NCBI GenBank assembly: GCA_963843465.1
Contig: CAWJKP010000004.1
Span: 434,001-498,000, forward strand
Length of the DNA stretch: 64,000 bases
Source: CAWJKP01 sp963843465
GTDB lineage: Bacteria > Planctomycetota > Planctomycetia > Pirellulales > Thermoguttaceae
Direction of reading: 5' to 3'
The position numbers and the translations under genes are program-made. The stretch's first letter is position 1; every line of letters starts with the position of its first letter. Positions 9,629-19,862 of the stretch are shown here, one piece after another. The notes under the pieces were generated by a model. That model saw only the letters and a list, made by a program, of their open reading frames with translations, was not told the origin of the DNA and did not search any database.

Positions 9629-12600
9629 ATGAATCCCACCATTTTCGCCATGCGAAGGCCGATCACGGTGGTCATGATCATCGTGACCCTGCTAGGGGCG
9701 GGCGCGCTGGCGCTGAACGAGATGCGGGTAGACATTTTCCCCGCCATCAACGCCCCGCAGATCTACGTGCTCAATAATTACGCCGGCATGGACCCGTCCC
9801 AGATCGAGGGGATCATTACCAATGTTTATGAGTTGAACTTCCAGTATGTCGACGGACTCAAGGGGATCGAGTCCAAGAACATCCAGAACATGGTGATGCT
9901 CAAGCTGACCTTCTATCCGGGGACGGACATGGCGGCGGCGATGTCGCAGGTGGTCAGCTTGGCGAACCGTGCCCGGGGGCAGATGCCGCCCAGCGTGCTG
10001 CCGCCGTTCGTGATGCGTTTCGACGCGGCCAATGTGCCCATCGGCTACCTGGTCCTGGAGAGCAAGACCCGGCCGCTGGGGGAGTTGGCCGACCTGGGGA
10101 TGTACAAGATCCGGCCGATGCTGATCGCCAACTTGCCCGGCACGATCTCGTTTTCGCCCTTTGGCAGCAATACCCGGGCGATCGTCATCACGGTCGATCC
10201 GGACCGTTTGCGGGCGCACAACTTCACGCCCGAGGACGTGGTGCAGGCGTTGGAGACCGGCAACGTGGTCACCCCGTCCGGCAATCTGTATCTGCCGGCG
10301 CAGATGCCCTTGGTGCCCACCAACGCCATGGTCGCCGATCCGCAGGAGATGGGCAACATTCCCATTCACGTCGGCAGCGACGTTTACATCCGCGACGTGG
10401 CCACCGTCGCCGATGCCACGGACATCAACTACGGCTGCGCGCTGGTGAACGGCCGCAAGTCGATCTATATCCCGGTGGTGAAGAAAGACACCGCTTCGAC
10501 GCTCACCGTGGTGAACCTGATCCATGAGAAGATGGATCTCTTCCGCAAGGTGCTGCCCAAAGACGTTGAGTTGCATTACGAGTTCGACGAATCGCCGACG
10601 GTGCGGGCGGCCATCAAGAGCGTGGCCACCGAGGGCCTGATCGGGGCCGGGCTGACGGGCCTGATGATCCTCTTGTTTCTCGGCGACGCGCGGAGCGTGG
10701 CCGTGGTGCTGGTGAGCATCCCCTGCTCCTTGACCTTCGCCCTGGTGGGCCTGTGGCTTGCGGGTCATACGCTGAACATCATGTCCCTGGGCGGGTTGGC
10801 GCTGGCCATCGGGATCCTCGTGGACGAGGCCGTGGTCACCATCGAAAACACCCATGCCCAAATGCTCCATACGGACTCCGTGGCCCGGGCGGCGCGGCGG
10901 GCGGCTGCGGCCACGGCCACGGCGCGCCTCTTGGCCATGCTCTGCATTCTCTCGGTCTTCATTCCCACCTTCATCTTGAACGAGCCCGTTCGCTCGCTCT
11001 TCATGCCGCTGACCCTGGCGGTGGGATTCTCCATGATCGCCTCCTACATGCTCTCCAGCACGCTGGTGCCGGTGCTCACGGTATGGCTGGTGCGCCACAA
11101 GGGCGAGCACGCGGCCGAAGGTCGCTTGTTCGCGGCCTTGCTGCGCGTTTACAACCGCCTTGTGGCGGCCGTGATCGGGCTTCGCTGGGTGGCCGTTCCG
11201 GGATATCTCGCGGCCTGCGGGCTGCTGTTATGGTTGGTGGGCGCTCAGGTGGGAACCGAGCTGTTTCCCCAGGTGGATTCCGGTCAGTTCGTGATCCGCT
11301 TCCGCGCCTCCGGGGTCCGAGTACGAAATCACGAGGAAACTCGCGGTCAAGATGCTGGAGGTCATCGACCAAGAGGCCCGGCACAAGGTGGCGATCTCGA
11401 TGGGCTACGTCGGCCTGGCGGCCACCAACACGGCGACCAACAACATGCTGCTGTTCATGCGCGGCCCGGACGACGGGCAGATCCGCGTGCGGCTCTTGGA
11501 AGGGTCGGGCGTACACCTCGCCGAGCTGCGCGAGCGGCTGCGCAAGGCGCTGCCCGACCAGTTGGTCCCCTGGACGAAGGGGGAATTGCAGCGGGAAGGC
11601 TATTCGGCCGAGGAAGCGCAGTCCATGGCCCGGAAGATTGCCTTCGGTTTCGAGCCGGGCGACATCGTCAGCGAGGTGATGAGTTTCGGCTCTCCGACCC
11701 CCGTCGAGGTGATGGTGGTCGGCCCGGAGCTGGCCGAGGTGCGCAAGCACGCGCTGGCGGTCCTTGCCGAGATGCGGAACAAGAAGAAGATTCCCGACCT
11801 CCGCGACGTGCAGCTTTTCCAGCAGCTTGATTACCCCACCGTGCAGGTTGACATCGACCGCGAGAAAGCGGGCCTCAGCGGCGTGTCCATCAAGGACGTT
11901 ACCAACGCGCTTTTGGTGGGCACGTCTTCCAGCCGCTACGTGGCCAAGAATTACTGGCGCGACCCTCGCACGGGGGTTGATTACCAGGTCCAAGTCCAGG
12001 TCCCCCTGCAGCGCATGGATCGGCCCGAACAGATGGAGACGTTGCCCCTGCAAAGGGTCAGCAGCGACAGCAACCTGCTGGTCCGCGACGTGGCCACCGT
12101 CAGCACCGGCGTGGCGCCGGGCCAGATCGATCGCAGCTCCATGCAGCGTTACCTGAGCATCACGGCCAACGTCGAGGGCGAGGACCTGGGCCGGGCGTCG
12201 TTGCAGATCGCCAAGGCCATCCGCGATGCGGGCCAGCCGCCCCGCGGGGTGCGGGTCAGGGTCCGCGGCCAGGTCGCGCCCATGACGGAGATGTTTCACT
12301 CGCTGGCCATCGGCCTGGTACTGTCCGTGGTGGTGATCCTGGTGCTGTTGACCGGCTACTTCCAGTCGTTTAAGCTGGGAGTGGTCTCGATCGGCGCGGT
12401 GCCGGGCGTGGTCTGCGGCGTGGCGATCATCCTCTTGGCGACGGGCACCACGCTGAACATCGAGTCGTTCATGGGCTCGATCATGTGCGTCGGCGTCTCG
12501 GTCTCCAACTCGGTATTGCTCTCGACCTTCATGGACGATCACTGGCGGGCCGGCGCTACGGTCCGGCAGGCGGCGATCGAAGGGGCCAAGGACCGGCTCC

Positions 12601-12914
12601 GCCCGATCCTCATGACCGCGCTGGCCATGATTCTGGGCACGCTGCCCATGGCCTTGGCCTTGGAAGAGGGAAGCGGCATGGTGGCCCCGCTGGGCCGGGC
12701 GGTGATCGGCGGCCTGCTGGTCTCCACCTTCGCCACGCTGTTGGTGGTGCCGGCCATCTTCACCATCCTGATGGGCGACAAGGAAAAGGTCTCGCCTTCC
12801 ATCGACCCGGATGACGAAAGAAGCCGGCAGTATGACCGCCACGTGCATGTACCCCACGCCGCCCACGGGGGGCCGAGACCCGATGAATCCCCCAACTTGT
12901 TTGGAGAAGAGTGA
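9629..12914 (+). CDS. RND efflux pump inner-membrane protein, frameshifted
   Basis: Inner-membrane proton-driven pump of the resistance-nodulation-division family, about 1,095 residues, normal for HAE1/heavy-metal types. It starts MNPTIFAMRRPITVVMIIV with the first membrane span. The fourth-span region reads LAIGILVDEAVVTIEN, with acidic residues where proton relay aspartates lie in AcrB. The frame breaks near 11306: the upstream frame ends ...GQFVIRFRA and the family sequence resumes in another frame as PPGSEYEITRKLAVKMLEV. Both halves are otherwise intact, with the second set of six spans near 12,300-12,780. The stop overlaps the start of the adaptor gene. The substrate cannot be told from sequence. 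Confidence 0.9.
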
Positions 12915-14383
12915 TGCGGCAAGGGAATTGTAGCCGGCACACGCCGTGTGCCGTTGGGAGACGATGCCACGCCCTGTGTGGCGTGGGCAGATTACGGCAC
13001 ACGGCGTGTGCCTACTACTTTGCCCTGGCCCTGCTCGCGGTCCTGGCGGTCGGCTGCGGCCGGCAGCCGCCCGAGGCGGCGAGTTCCGTGAGCTCCGTCC
13101 CCGTGGTGCGCGTGGTCAAGCCGGAGCTGCGCAACCTCACCTGTACGGTAGACCTGCCCGGGTTCGTGAACGCGTTTGAGCAAACGGCGATCTACGCCAA
13201 GGTTTCGGGCTTCATCCAGCGATACTACGTGGACATCGGCGACCACGTGAAGAAGGACGCCCCGGTGGCCGACATTTTCGTTCCCGAGCTGGTCGAGGAG
13301 CACGGGCAGAAGGTGGCGATGGTCAAGCTCGACCGGAGCATGGTTCATGTGGCCGAGTCCAAGGTGCAGACAGCGATTGCCCAACTGGCGGAGGCCAAGG
13401 CCAACGTGGGCAAGTACCAGGCGGACATCGTTCGCTGGCAGTCGGAAGTGCAGCGCTTGACGCAGATGGTCGCCCAGCGGGTGGTGGACCGGGACGTGCT
13501 GGACGAGACCCAGAAGCAGCTTTCTTCGAGCCAATCGGCGCGCGACGCCGCCCTGGCGGCGGTGAAATCGCGGGAGGCCGCTCAGGCGTCCGCCGAGGCC
13601 GACCTGCAAGCGGCCAAGGACCAGGTGAACGTGGACGAGGCCGTGGAGCGCCGCACCGCGGCCATGCTGGCGTATACCAAGGTGACCGCCCCTTACGACG
13701 GCGTGGTGACCGTTCGCAACGCCAACACCGGCGATTATGTGGAAGCGGCTGCCGGCGACAAGTCCACGGCTCGCGCTTCGCCCATGTTTGTCATCGCTCG
13801 GGACGACCTGGTGCGAATCTTCGTCGACGTTCCCGAGGCCTATGCGCGCTATGTGCGCGTGGGAACCAAGGCCCACGTGCGTGCCGACGCGCTGAGCGGC
13901 TTGGAAATCAAGGCGGCCGTCACCCGCACGTCGTGGAGCCTGCATGAAAAGACGCGAACGTTGCGAGTGGAGATCGATCTGCCGGCCAGCGATGACGGCT
14001 TGCGGCCCGGCATGTATGTCAACACCAAGGTGATCATCGAGCGATCGGGAGTTCCGATGCTGCCGCAAGACGCGCTGCTGCCGTCGGGCAACCAGACTTA
14101 CTGTTATCTCCTGCAAAACGGCAAGGCCGTCAAGACCCCGGTCGTGCCGGGCCTGCGCGACGGGAAGTGGGTCGAAGTGACGAAGATGAAGATCGACGAC
14201 CCGTGGGTGAAAGTCACGGGGTACGAGAACGTGATCGTCGGCGACCTGGACGAGTTGACCAACGGCCAGGCGGTGAAAGTCGTGGAAAAACCAGGCGCCG
14301 TGAGCCCGCAACCACCGGCGCGTATTGCAGAACACGCAGAACGGGCCGGGGCGCTGTCACGAGGCGCCGGGACCGGTCGGTAA
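12914..14383 (+). CDS. RND periplasmic adaptor lipoprotein (HlyD/MFP family)
   Basis: 489-residue membrane fusion protein linking the RND pump to the TolC-like channel. The mature part begins at the lipobox cysteine of LAVLAVGC, followed by VVRVVKPELRNLTCTVDLPGFV. A first lipoyl half (AIYAKVSGFIQRYYVDIGDHVKKD), a long coiled-coil hairpin (about residues 135-240) and a second lipoyl half (YTKVTAPYDGVVTVRNANTGDYV) come next. A beta-barrel and a membrane-proximal domain complete it. The ATG at 12914 lies in a TGATG overlap with the pump gene, with GGAGAAG upstream. The unusual N-terminal segment (about 30 residues, SRHTPCAV... RHTACAYY) is the translation of a family A palindrome, so the repeat now supplies the start of the signal peptide. 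Confidence 0.9.
   Translation: MRQGNCSRHTPCAVGRRCHALCGVGRLRHTACAYYFALALLAVLAVGCGRQPPEAASSVSSVPVVRVVKPELRNLTCTVDLPGFVNAFEQTAIYAKVSGFIQRYYVDIGDHVKKDAPVADIFVPELVEEHGQKVAMVKLDRSMVHVAESKVQTAIAQLAEAKANVGKYQADIVRWQSEVQRLTQMVAQRVVDRDVLDETQKQLSSSQSARDAALAAVKSREAAQASAEADLQAAKDQVNVDEAVERRTAAMLAYTKVTAPYDGVVTVRNANTGDYVEAAAGDKSTARASPMFVIARDDLVRIFVDVPEAYARYVRVGTKAHVRADALSGLEIKAAVTRTSWSLHEKTRTLRVEIDLPASDDGLRPGMYVNTKVIIERSGVPMLPQDALLPSGNQTYCYLLQNGKAVKTPVVPGLRDGKWVEVTKMKIDDPWVKVTGYENVIVGDLDELTNGQAVKVVEKPGAVSPQPPARIAEHAERAGALSRGAGTGR
12930..13018. repeat. Family A palindrome inside the adaptor signal peptide
   Basis: Inverted arms: GGCACACGCCGTGTGCCGT near 12936 and its partner ACGGCACACGGCGTGTGCC ending near 13012. 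Each arm is itself close to palindromic. A second nested hairpin (CCACGCC ... GGCGTGG, about 12966-12986) lies in the middle. The whole element is read as part of the adaptor gene. Confidence 0.85.
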
Positions 14384-14397
14384 CACGGGGAGGAAAA

Positions 14398-14685
14398 ATG
14401 TCAGCGTACATCGTCTTCACCCGCGAAAGCACCCGCAACGCCGCGGAGCTTGAGACCTACTCGCAGAAGGTCGGCGCCACCTTGGCCGGTCACCCGGTCA
14501 CGGTGCTCGCCGCCTACGGCCGTCACGAGGTGCTCGAAGGTCCGGAGGTGGAAGGTGTCGTGATCGTGGAGTTTCCCTCCTTGGATGAGGCGAAGGCGTG
14601 GTACGACAGCCCTGCCTATCGCGCGGTGCGAGAGCATCGCTTCCGGGGCGCCGACTATCGCGCTGTGATCGTCGAGGGCCTATGA
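14398..14685 (+). CDS. DUF1330 family protein
   Basis: 95-residue soluble protein of the ferredoxin-like dimeric alpha/beta barrel type. It matches DUF1330 in length and pattern: an opening YIVF strand, GHPVTVLAAYGRHEVLEG, then VVIVEFPSLDEAKAWYDSPAY, where the 'FP...A..WY.SP.Y' segment is the family hallmark. The start has an excellent ribosome site (GGGGAGGAAAA). The stop overlaps the next gene by ATGA. Its biochemical role is unknown, and its presence beside a sulfatase gene gives no strong hint. Confidence 0.85.
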   Translation: MSAYIVFTRESTRNAAELETYSQKVGATLAGHPVTVLAAYGRHEVLEGPEVEGVVIVEFPSLDEAKAWYDSPAYRAVREHRFRGADYRAVIVEGL

Positions 14686-15224
14686 CGACCTGTGCCACGA
14701 TGAATCGCCGCCAGATCGCACGGGGGGCATGTTCTGTAGTCCTGGCTTTTTCCTTCCTCTCCTGCGTGCGTGTTCCGCTCTGCGCCGCTGACCCGGCCAA
14801 CCTTGCTTTGAACAAGCCGGCGTGCAGCTCGTCGGTTGAGAACGATGAACATGGCGCGGCCCAGGCCAACGACGGCGATCCGCAGACCTGTTGGCGCGCC
14901 GATGACGAACCTGAGGACGGGCCGGAGTGGTGGCAGGTCGATCTGGAAAAGCCTTTCGACCTGTCCGGCTGCCAGATCCGCTGGCCCTTCGCTGGAAAAC
15001 GGTATCGTTACAAAGTCGAAGGCTCGGCCGACCGGAAGAGCTGGTCTCTCCTCAGCGACCAGACAAACGCCACCGCCACGTCGCAGGTCCACAACCTGAA
15101 GTTCCAGAAAGCCAGGCAAGTCCGTTACCTGAAGATCACGGTGACGGGTCTTGACGAAGGCTGCTGGGTGAGCATTTGTGAAGTCAAGGTATTCGGCCTC
15201 GAACAAGCTCCAGGAGCACCATGA
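14682..15224 (+). CDS. Exported F5/8 type C (discoidin) domain protein
   Basis: 180 residues. A short signal region (NRRQIARGACSVVLAFSFLSC) is followed by NLALNKPACSSS and a single F5/8 type C domain to the end: WWQVDLEKPFDLSGCQI, YKVEGSADRKSWSLL, VRYLKITVTG, ISICEVKVFG-like. Such domains bind carbohydrates. Here nothing catalytic is attached. The start at 14682 forms an ATGA overlap with the DUF1330 stop, and an alternative in-frame ATG at 14700 would give a tidier signal peptide. The stop overlaps the sulfatase start by ATGA, so the three genes are probably translated together. A role in presenting sulfated glycans to the sulfatase is inference. Confidence 0.75.
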   Translation: MTTCATMNRRQIARGACSVVLAFSFLSCVRVPLCAADPANLALNKPACSSSVENDEHGAAQANDGDPQTCWRADDEPEDGPEWWQVDLEKPFDLSGCQIRWPFAGKRYRYKVEGSADRKSWSLLSDQTNATATSQVHNLKFQKARQVRYLKITVTGLDEGCWVSICEVKVFGLEQAPGAP

Positions 15225-17033
15225 TGAAAGCCGCAGTTGCCTTCGCCTTCCTGTTCCTTTGCATCGCCGGCAGCCCGGCCACGGCCGCGGGCCCGTCCAA
15301 GCCCGACATGATCTTCGTCCTTGCCGACGATCTGGGTATTGACGGAGTCAGTTGTTACGGCGCGGACAAGCACCAGACGCCGCACATCGACTCTCTGGCG
15401 GCGTCCGGCCTGCGCTTCCAGACGTGCTACGCATCGCCCTTGTGCGGGCCGTCGCGCTGCCTGCTGATGACCGGACGTTACGCCTTTCGCAGCGGCGGGT
15501 TGACCAACGAGTCGTGGCGCGGCGGCGGGCCGGGAGCAAAGTCGGCCGACGAATACCCCATGGCCAAGCTCATGAAGAAGGCCGGCTATGCCACGGGACA
15601 GGCCGGCAAGTGGCGACAGTTGGGCGAGTCGCCGCGCGACTGGGGTTTTGACGAATACCTCACCGACAACACTGCCAGCGGCTGGTATTGGGAAACGAAG
15701 TTCAACAAGAACGGCCAGGTCCTGAACCTCCCCGAAGGGACCTATGGCCCCGATGTCATCCAGGACTTCACCGTTGATTTCATCCGGCGGCACAAAGACA
15801 AGCCGTTCTTCTTCTACTATGCGATGCACCTGGTGCACAAGCCCACCCTGCGCACGCCGGATACGGTGCAAGGCACGAAGAACATCAACAAGCTCTACGA
15901 CGACAACATCCGCTATATGGACAAGCAGCTCGGGGCGCTGGTGGCCGAGTTGGACGAGCTGGGGTTGCGCCAAAACACGTTGCTGCTCTTCTCCGGCGAC
16001 AACGGCACCGCCGCCGGTTACCCCAGCCCGGTCCACGGCCGCATGGTCAACGGCTGGAAAGGGAGCATGTTGGAGGGCGGGTCGCGCGTCCCGCTCATCG
16101 CAAGCTGGCCGGCGGTGACGCCCGCGGGAAAAGTGCTCGACGACATCGTGAGTTTTGCCGATCCGTACGCCACCTTCGCCGAACTTGCCGGCGTCGAGCC
16201 GCCCGAAGGTTTCAAGACCGACGGCCAGAGTTTCGCCCCGCAGCTCCGCGGCGAGCCGGGCACGCCCCGCGCATGGGCCTACGTCCAGCTCGACGGCCGC
16301 TGGTATGTGCGCGAGCCGGGATTCAAGATGAACGAGGCGGGCACTCTCTTCGATATGAGCGACGCTCCCTTCGTCGAGACGCCTGTTGCTCCCGCGGCCG
16401 ATACGGATCGGAGCAAAGCCGCGCGGCAGCGGCTCTCCGCGGCCTTGGCGGAACTCAACCCAGCCGGTGGCAAGACGGACCGAGACGGTGAAGGCCCCCG
16501 CAACAACCGTCGCGCCGACTCTTCTGACTCGGTGCCGCGCTATCGGCCCGTGGAAATCGGGTGATACTCTGCCAAGCGCACGGGCGCCCTTCATCGCCCG
16601 GAAGGCGTTGGAGGTATCAGCCGAGATTGAGCCGACCGGGAGCGAAGGCGTGGTCGTGACGCAAGGCGGCGCCGCGCGCGGTTATGCGATCTACCTTACC
16701 AAGGGGAAACTCGCGTTTGCCGTCCGCGAAAACGGGGATCTGACAACGATCGTCGCAAAAGAGCCGCTGGGCAAGGGCCATTTCCTGGTGCAGGCCACCC
16801 TTCAGGAGGATGGCGCTTTGGCCCTTCTGGTAAATGGAAAACAAGTGGCCACCGGCAAGGCCGCCGGCCTGATCCCGCAGCAGCCCGGGGCGGGGTTTTC
16901 GGTCGGCGCGGCCGGCCTTGGAGCGGTTGGCAACTACGTTGCTCCCAACCCTTTCCTTGGGAAGGTGACCAACGTGCGAGTCAAGACTACGGCCGTCCAT
17001 AAGGCGACCGGCGCAAAGAGAAAAGAAAACTGA
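15221..17033 (+). CDS. Exported sulfatase with C-terminal lectin-like domain, frameshifted
   Basis: Type I sulfatase hydrolysing sulfate esters, probably of polysaccharides. Signal peptide residues 1 to about 22; metal-binding DD at 36-37; the C-x-P-S-R motif LCGPSRCLLMTGRY with Cys75 as the residue converted to formylglycine. The first frame stops at 16564 after ...EGPRNNRRADSSDS. The neighbouring frame carries GPWKSGDTLPSARAP and then a concanavalin-like domain (VVTQGGAARGYAIYLTKGKLAFAV, AGLIPQQPGAGFSVG) ending at 17033. This is a known sulfatase tail, so the frame shift lies at about 16515-16550 and the whole protein is about 600 residues. The catalytic domain is complete before the shift, so the enzyme could still work. 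An export-linked formylglycine-generating enzyme is not in this window. Confidence 0.85.
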
Positions 17034-17075
17034 CGGGGCAAGCAGTGCTGGTCGCCGGCGACGCCTCGCCTGTTG

Positions 17076-17654
17076 CTATGGCGCTGCGAAGTCGACTTTC
17101 GGGGCTTCCTTGGCCGTGGGAGCCGCTTGGAAGTAGACGGCGTCGGCCTTAAAGCCCTGCCTGCTGGCAACCAGGCTCGCCGGGAATTGACGGACGGCCG
17201 TGTTATAGGCGCGGGCTGCCTCGTTGTATCGCTGGCGTTCCACGGTGATGCGGTTCTCGGTGCCCGCCAGCTCGTTCTGGAGATCCCGGAAGTTCTCGTT
17301 GGCCTTCAAGTCCGGATACCGCTCGGCAACCAGCAGGAGCCGAGCCAGGCCGCCTTCCAATTGGGTCGAGGCCTTCACCTTGTCGTCGACCGTCTGTGCG
17401 CCGGCCCACTGGCTGCGCAGGCGCGTGACCTCTTCGAGCACATCCTTCTCGTGCTTCGCATAGCCTTTCACCGTGTTGACCAGGTTGGGAATGAGGTCGT
17501 ACCGGCGCTGGAGAACGGTCTCGACCTGGCCCCAGGCGGAGTGTACGTTCTCTTGCAGGGCCACGAGGCGGTTGTTCAGTGAAACAAGCCCCACGATCAC
17601 CAGGACCGCAACCACCACGATCCCGATCAGCACAGCCAGCAGCGGATTCTTCAC
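17076..17654 (-). CDS. lemA: LemA family membrane protein
   Basis: 192 residues. One N-terminal membrane span (LLAVLIGIVVVAVLVIVGLVSL) is followed by the LemA helical bundle with the family signature NNRLVALQENVHSAWGQVE, RRYDLIPNLVNTVKGYA and a conserved YPDLKANENF. The function of LemA is poorly defined. The start is GTG at 17654, overlapping the stop of the upstream nucleotidyltransferase-like gene by four bases, so the two are probably coupled. LemA genes are very often paired with a TPM-domain gene, which is found here two genes upstream (18.6-19.6 kb). Confidence 0.92.
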   Translation of the reverse strand: MKNPLLAVLIGIVVVAVLVIVGLVSLNNRLVALQENVHSAWGQVETVLQRRYDLIPNLVNTVKGYAKHEKDVLEEVTRLRSQWAGAQTVDDKVKASTQLEGGLARLLLVAERYPDLKANENFRDLQNELAGTENRITVERQRYNEAARAYNTAVRQFPASLVASRQGFKADAVYFQAAPTAKEAPKVDFAAP

Positions 17655-18379
17655 GGCGGGGCACTCCCGGTCTGGGGATGGAGATGGCGGTCGACGGCAT
17701 CCACCACCTGTTCAATGGTAGTCAGGTACGACTCGAAAAGCGATTGGGGGACGACCTGGCGCGGCTTTCGCCGCCGGTGCTTGATCGCGTCGATCTCCAC
17801 CAGCGGCTGTGGATCGAACGGGACATGTTGCGCCAGCAGCTTAACGGCCTCGATCTTCTCCCGGGGCACGTCCTGCTGGAACAGCCGCAAGGCCGCGCGA
17901 AACAAGACGAGGAAGCTGGCCACCGAGGCCGTGAGCAACGCGAGCACGCGTTTCGGGCTCCCGCCCGTCAGCAGGTAGCCCTCTCGCAGCGCCAACAGCT
18001 TCTCTTTCAGCTCCCGCTCCAATTGCAGGCGGAGATGCTCGTGCCCAATCGCGATGCCGGCCAGGGGATCTTCGCCGAACAGCACGTGATGCGACTGCTG
18101 CATGTCCAACAGCTCGATGGGGAACCAATCGGCGGAGGCCTGCAGCTCGCTTGGGGTGAACAACAGGGGCGGCCGGTGGCCCGCCTTGGCCCACGCCAAC
18201 GACGGCTTCGAGAGGGCCTCCAGGTCCGCCCGCTCCAGGCGCTCGACCACCAGGAGCACGTTGTAATTGGACGACTGGGGAACAAAGTCGCCGGCTGCGG
18301 CCGACCCATACAGCACCGCGGAACACAACCGGCCGGGGATGGCCTTGCGGATCTGTTCCACCAGTTCGTCCGGAGTCAT
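17651..18379 (-). CDS. Nucleotidyltransferase-fold protein with altered active site
   Basis: 242 residues. The N-terminal part has the GS loop of the Pol-beta nucleotidyltransferase fold (AVLYGSAAAGDF), but where the family has S-D-x-D-h the sequence reads SNYNVLLVVE, so both metal-binding aspartates are asparagine. Catalysis is therefore unlikely. The C-terminal half is helical (REGYLLTGGSPKRVLALLTASVASFLVLF), possibly with one or two membrane-associated helices. The ATG at 18379 is preferred over the upstream TTG. It sits between lemA and the TPM-domain gene on one strand and may have a structural or regulatory role in that membrane cluster. Confidence 0.65.
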   Translation of the reverse strand: MTPDELVEQIRKAIPGRLCSAVLYGSAAAGDFVPQSSNYNVLLVVERLERADLEALSKPSLAWAKAGHRPPLLFTPSELQASADWFPIELLDMQQSHHVLFGEDPLAGIAIGHEHLRLQLERELKEKLLALREGYLLTGGSPKRVLALLTASVASFLVLFRAALRLFQQDVPREKIEAVKLLAQHVPFDPQPLVEIDAIKHRRRKPRQVVPQSLFESYLTTIEQVVDAVDRHLHPQTGSAPP

Positions 18380-18469
18380 GGCATAGTCCCTCAAGCTGGA
18401 AGCCCCGATTCGCGCGCTTCCGTCGGATGAACCATAAACAACTTACCGAATTGACGACCATCGCGTCTC

Positions 18470-18606
18470 TGATGAATTTTGACGAACAAAACGGGTAATG
18501 TGTGAAGTTGGAGTTCCGGCTTTAGCCGGCGTGCGGCGAGGGCCGCCTAAAGGCGGAACTCCAACCGAGCCGCCGGATTATTACTCGTTTTGCTCGTCAT
18601 AAGTCA
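18470..18606. repeat. Composite palindrome, family C core with outer arms
   Basis: Core 18507-18565: GTTGGAGTTCCGGCTTTAGC ... GCCTAAAGGCGGAACTCCAAC. Outer arms: TGATGAATTTTGACGA (18470) and CTCGTCATAAGTCA (to 18606), with GGGTAAT / ATTACTC inside them. The outer arm closely matches that of the composite at 39.58 kb, whose core is different. A 15-base stretch upstream (CGGATGAACCATAAA, 18424-18438) recurs exactly at 27382-27396. Confidence 0.8.
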
Positions 18607-18645
18607 TTAGGGAACGAAACCGGTAACTAATTTCTTTCAAGTGCC

Positions 18646-19608
18646 TCACCAACCGCCGCTGGCCCCGCCGCCGCCGGAGCATCCGCCGCCGAACCCGCCG
18701 CCCCCGCCACTGAAGCCCCCGCCGCCAAATCCGCCGCCGCCAAACCCGCCACCGTACCCGAAGTCACCCCAATTCCAACCTGACGCCCAGTTCTTGCGGG
18801 CGAGCGTTCCCGGTTTGGCGAGGTGGGCCGTCTTCCAGCCAACAACGAGCATCACCACGGCAAACACTGCCAAGAGCGAGAATGCCAGTCCGGATGTAAA
18901 AAAGGCAAGGAACATGGCGACGCCGCCGAAGATCGCCCCCCATACCACAGGAAGGACTCGTCGCGACCTGAGTCCGGCTCCGATGACGCCAAATCCGAAG
19001 GCGGCGAAAACGATTAACACCAAAGCAAGCATGACCCATGCGCCATGCGGCGCTTCGCCCTGCCTTGCCTCCGGCGGCGCCGGCTCGCCCCGCTCGACGA
19101 TCGCGGCGATGCGGGACACGGCCTGGGTCAGCCCTTGGGCATACCGCTGCTGCTTGAAGGCCGGATAAAGTTGCTCGGCCAGCACCCGGCCGGCCAAGGC
19201 ATCGGGCAGGATCGGCTCCAGGCCGTAGCCGACCTCGATGCGGGCCTTGCGGTCCCCGATCGCCACCAACAACATCACGCCGTTATTCTTCCCCTTCTGG
19301 CCGACGCCCCACTTGGCAAACAGTTTATTGGTGAAGTCGTCGATCTGCCCTCCCTCCAGCGACGGCAGGATCACGACGGCCAACTGGGCTCCCGTCTTCT
19401 GCCGCAGGTCAATGGTCAGGCGCTCCAAGCTCTCGCGCTCGGCCGGGCTCAGGACCCCGGCGTAGTCATTCACATTTCCCCGAGGTTGGAGCTTCTGGAG
19501 CAGGGCGTCGGACGGGATAAGGGCCCACGTCGTCGACGCCGCGGCCGACACCACAATCGCGGCGGCGGCCATCAGGATCGGCCTCGCCAGGCGTCGGTCT
19601 TTCGTCAT
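18646..19608 (-). CDS. TPM-domain (YgcG-like) membrane protein
   Basis: 320 residues. A signal/anchor (RPILMAAAAIVVSAAASTTWA) is followed by the TPM domain (VNDYAGVLSPAERESLERLTIDL, AVVILPSLEGGQIDDFTNKLFAKWGVGQKGKNNGVMLLVAIGDRKARIEVGYGLE region). Then come two or three membrane spans (about residues 205-285) and a Gly-rich tail (FGGGGFGGGGFSGGGG). This is the classical YgcG-like architecture, which pairs with LemA. The start at 19608 (MTKDRRLARP) gives the usual length. The downstream gap to the next gene holds a composite palindrome. Confidence 0.9.
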   Translation of the reverse strand: MTKDRRLARPILMAAAAIVVSAAASTTWALIPSDALLQKLQPRGNVNDYAGVLSPAERESLERLTIDLRQKTGAQLAVVILPSLEGGQIDDFTNKLFAKWGVGQKGKNNGVMLLVAIGDRKARIEVGYGLEPILPDALAGRVLAEQLYPAFKQQRYAQGLTQAVSRIAAIVERGEPAPPEARQGEAPHGAWVMLALVLIVFAAFGFGVIGAGLRSRRVLPVVWGAIFGGVAMFLAFFTSGLAFSLLAVFAVVMLVVGWKTAHLAKPGTLARKNWASGWNWGDFGYGGGFGGGGFGGGGFSGGGGGFGGGCSGGGGASGGW

Positions 19609-19862
19609 TCGGGTTGGCGCCGTGCACAGACTCATTACCGGCATTCTACGCCCGGGCGAGGGTAGACACAATGCTTTCCAGATCAGCTACCGCTTCCGCG
19701 AGTCGATGCGGCGATCACGTTGAAGGAATTTCTTCTTGTCGAGCACAGACTTGTGTCCTCGGTGTGGCAGTTCAAAAAGTGATTGCTCGGCCGCCTGCCG
19801 GTGGTTACAATCACTTCGCGGGAGATATCTCCAGCCCGCCACGCCCAAGGGAGTTCGCAAAT

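Noticed and set aside
11076..12866. 596-codon minus-strand frame opposite the RND pump
   Set aside because: Antisense shadow; HRRDH-type composition and no conserved segment.
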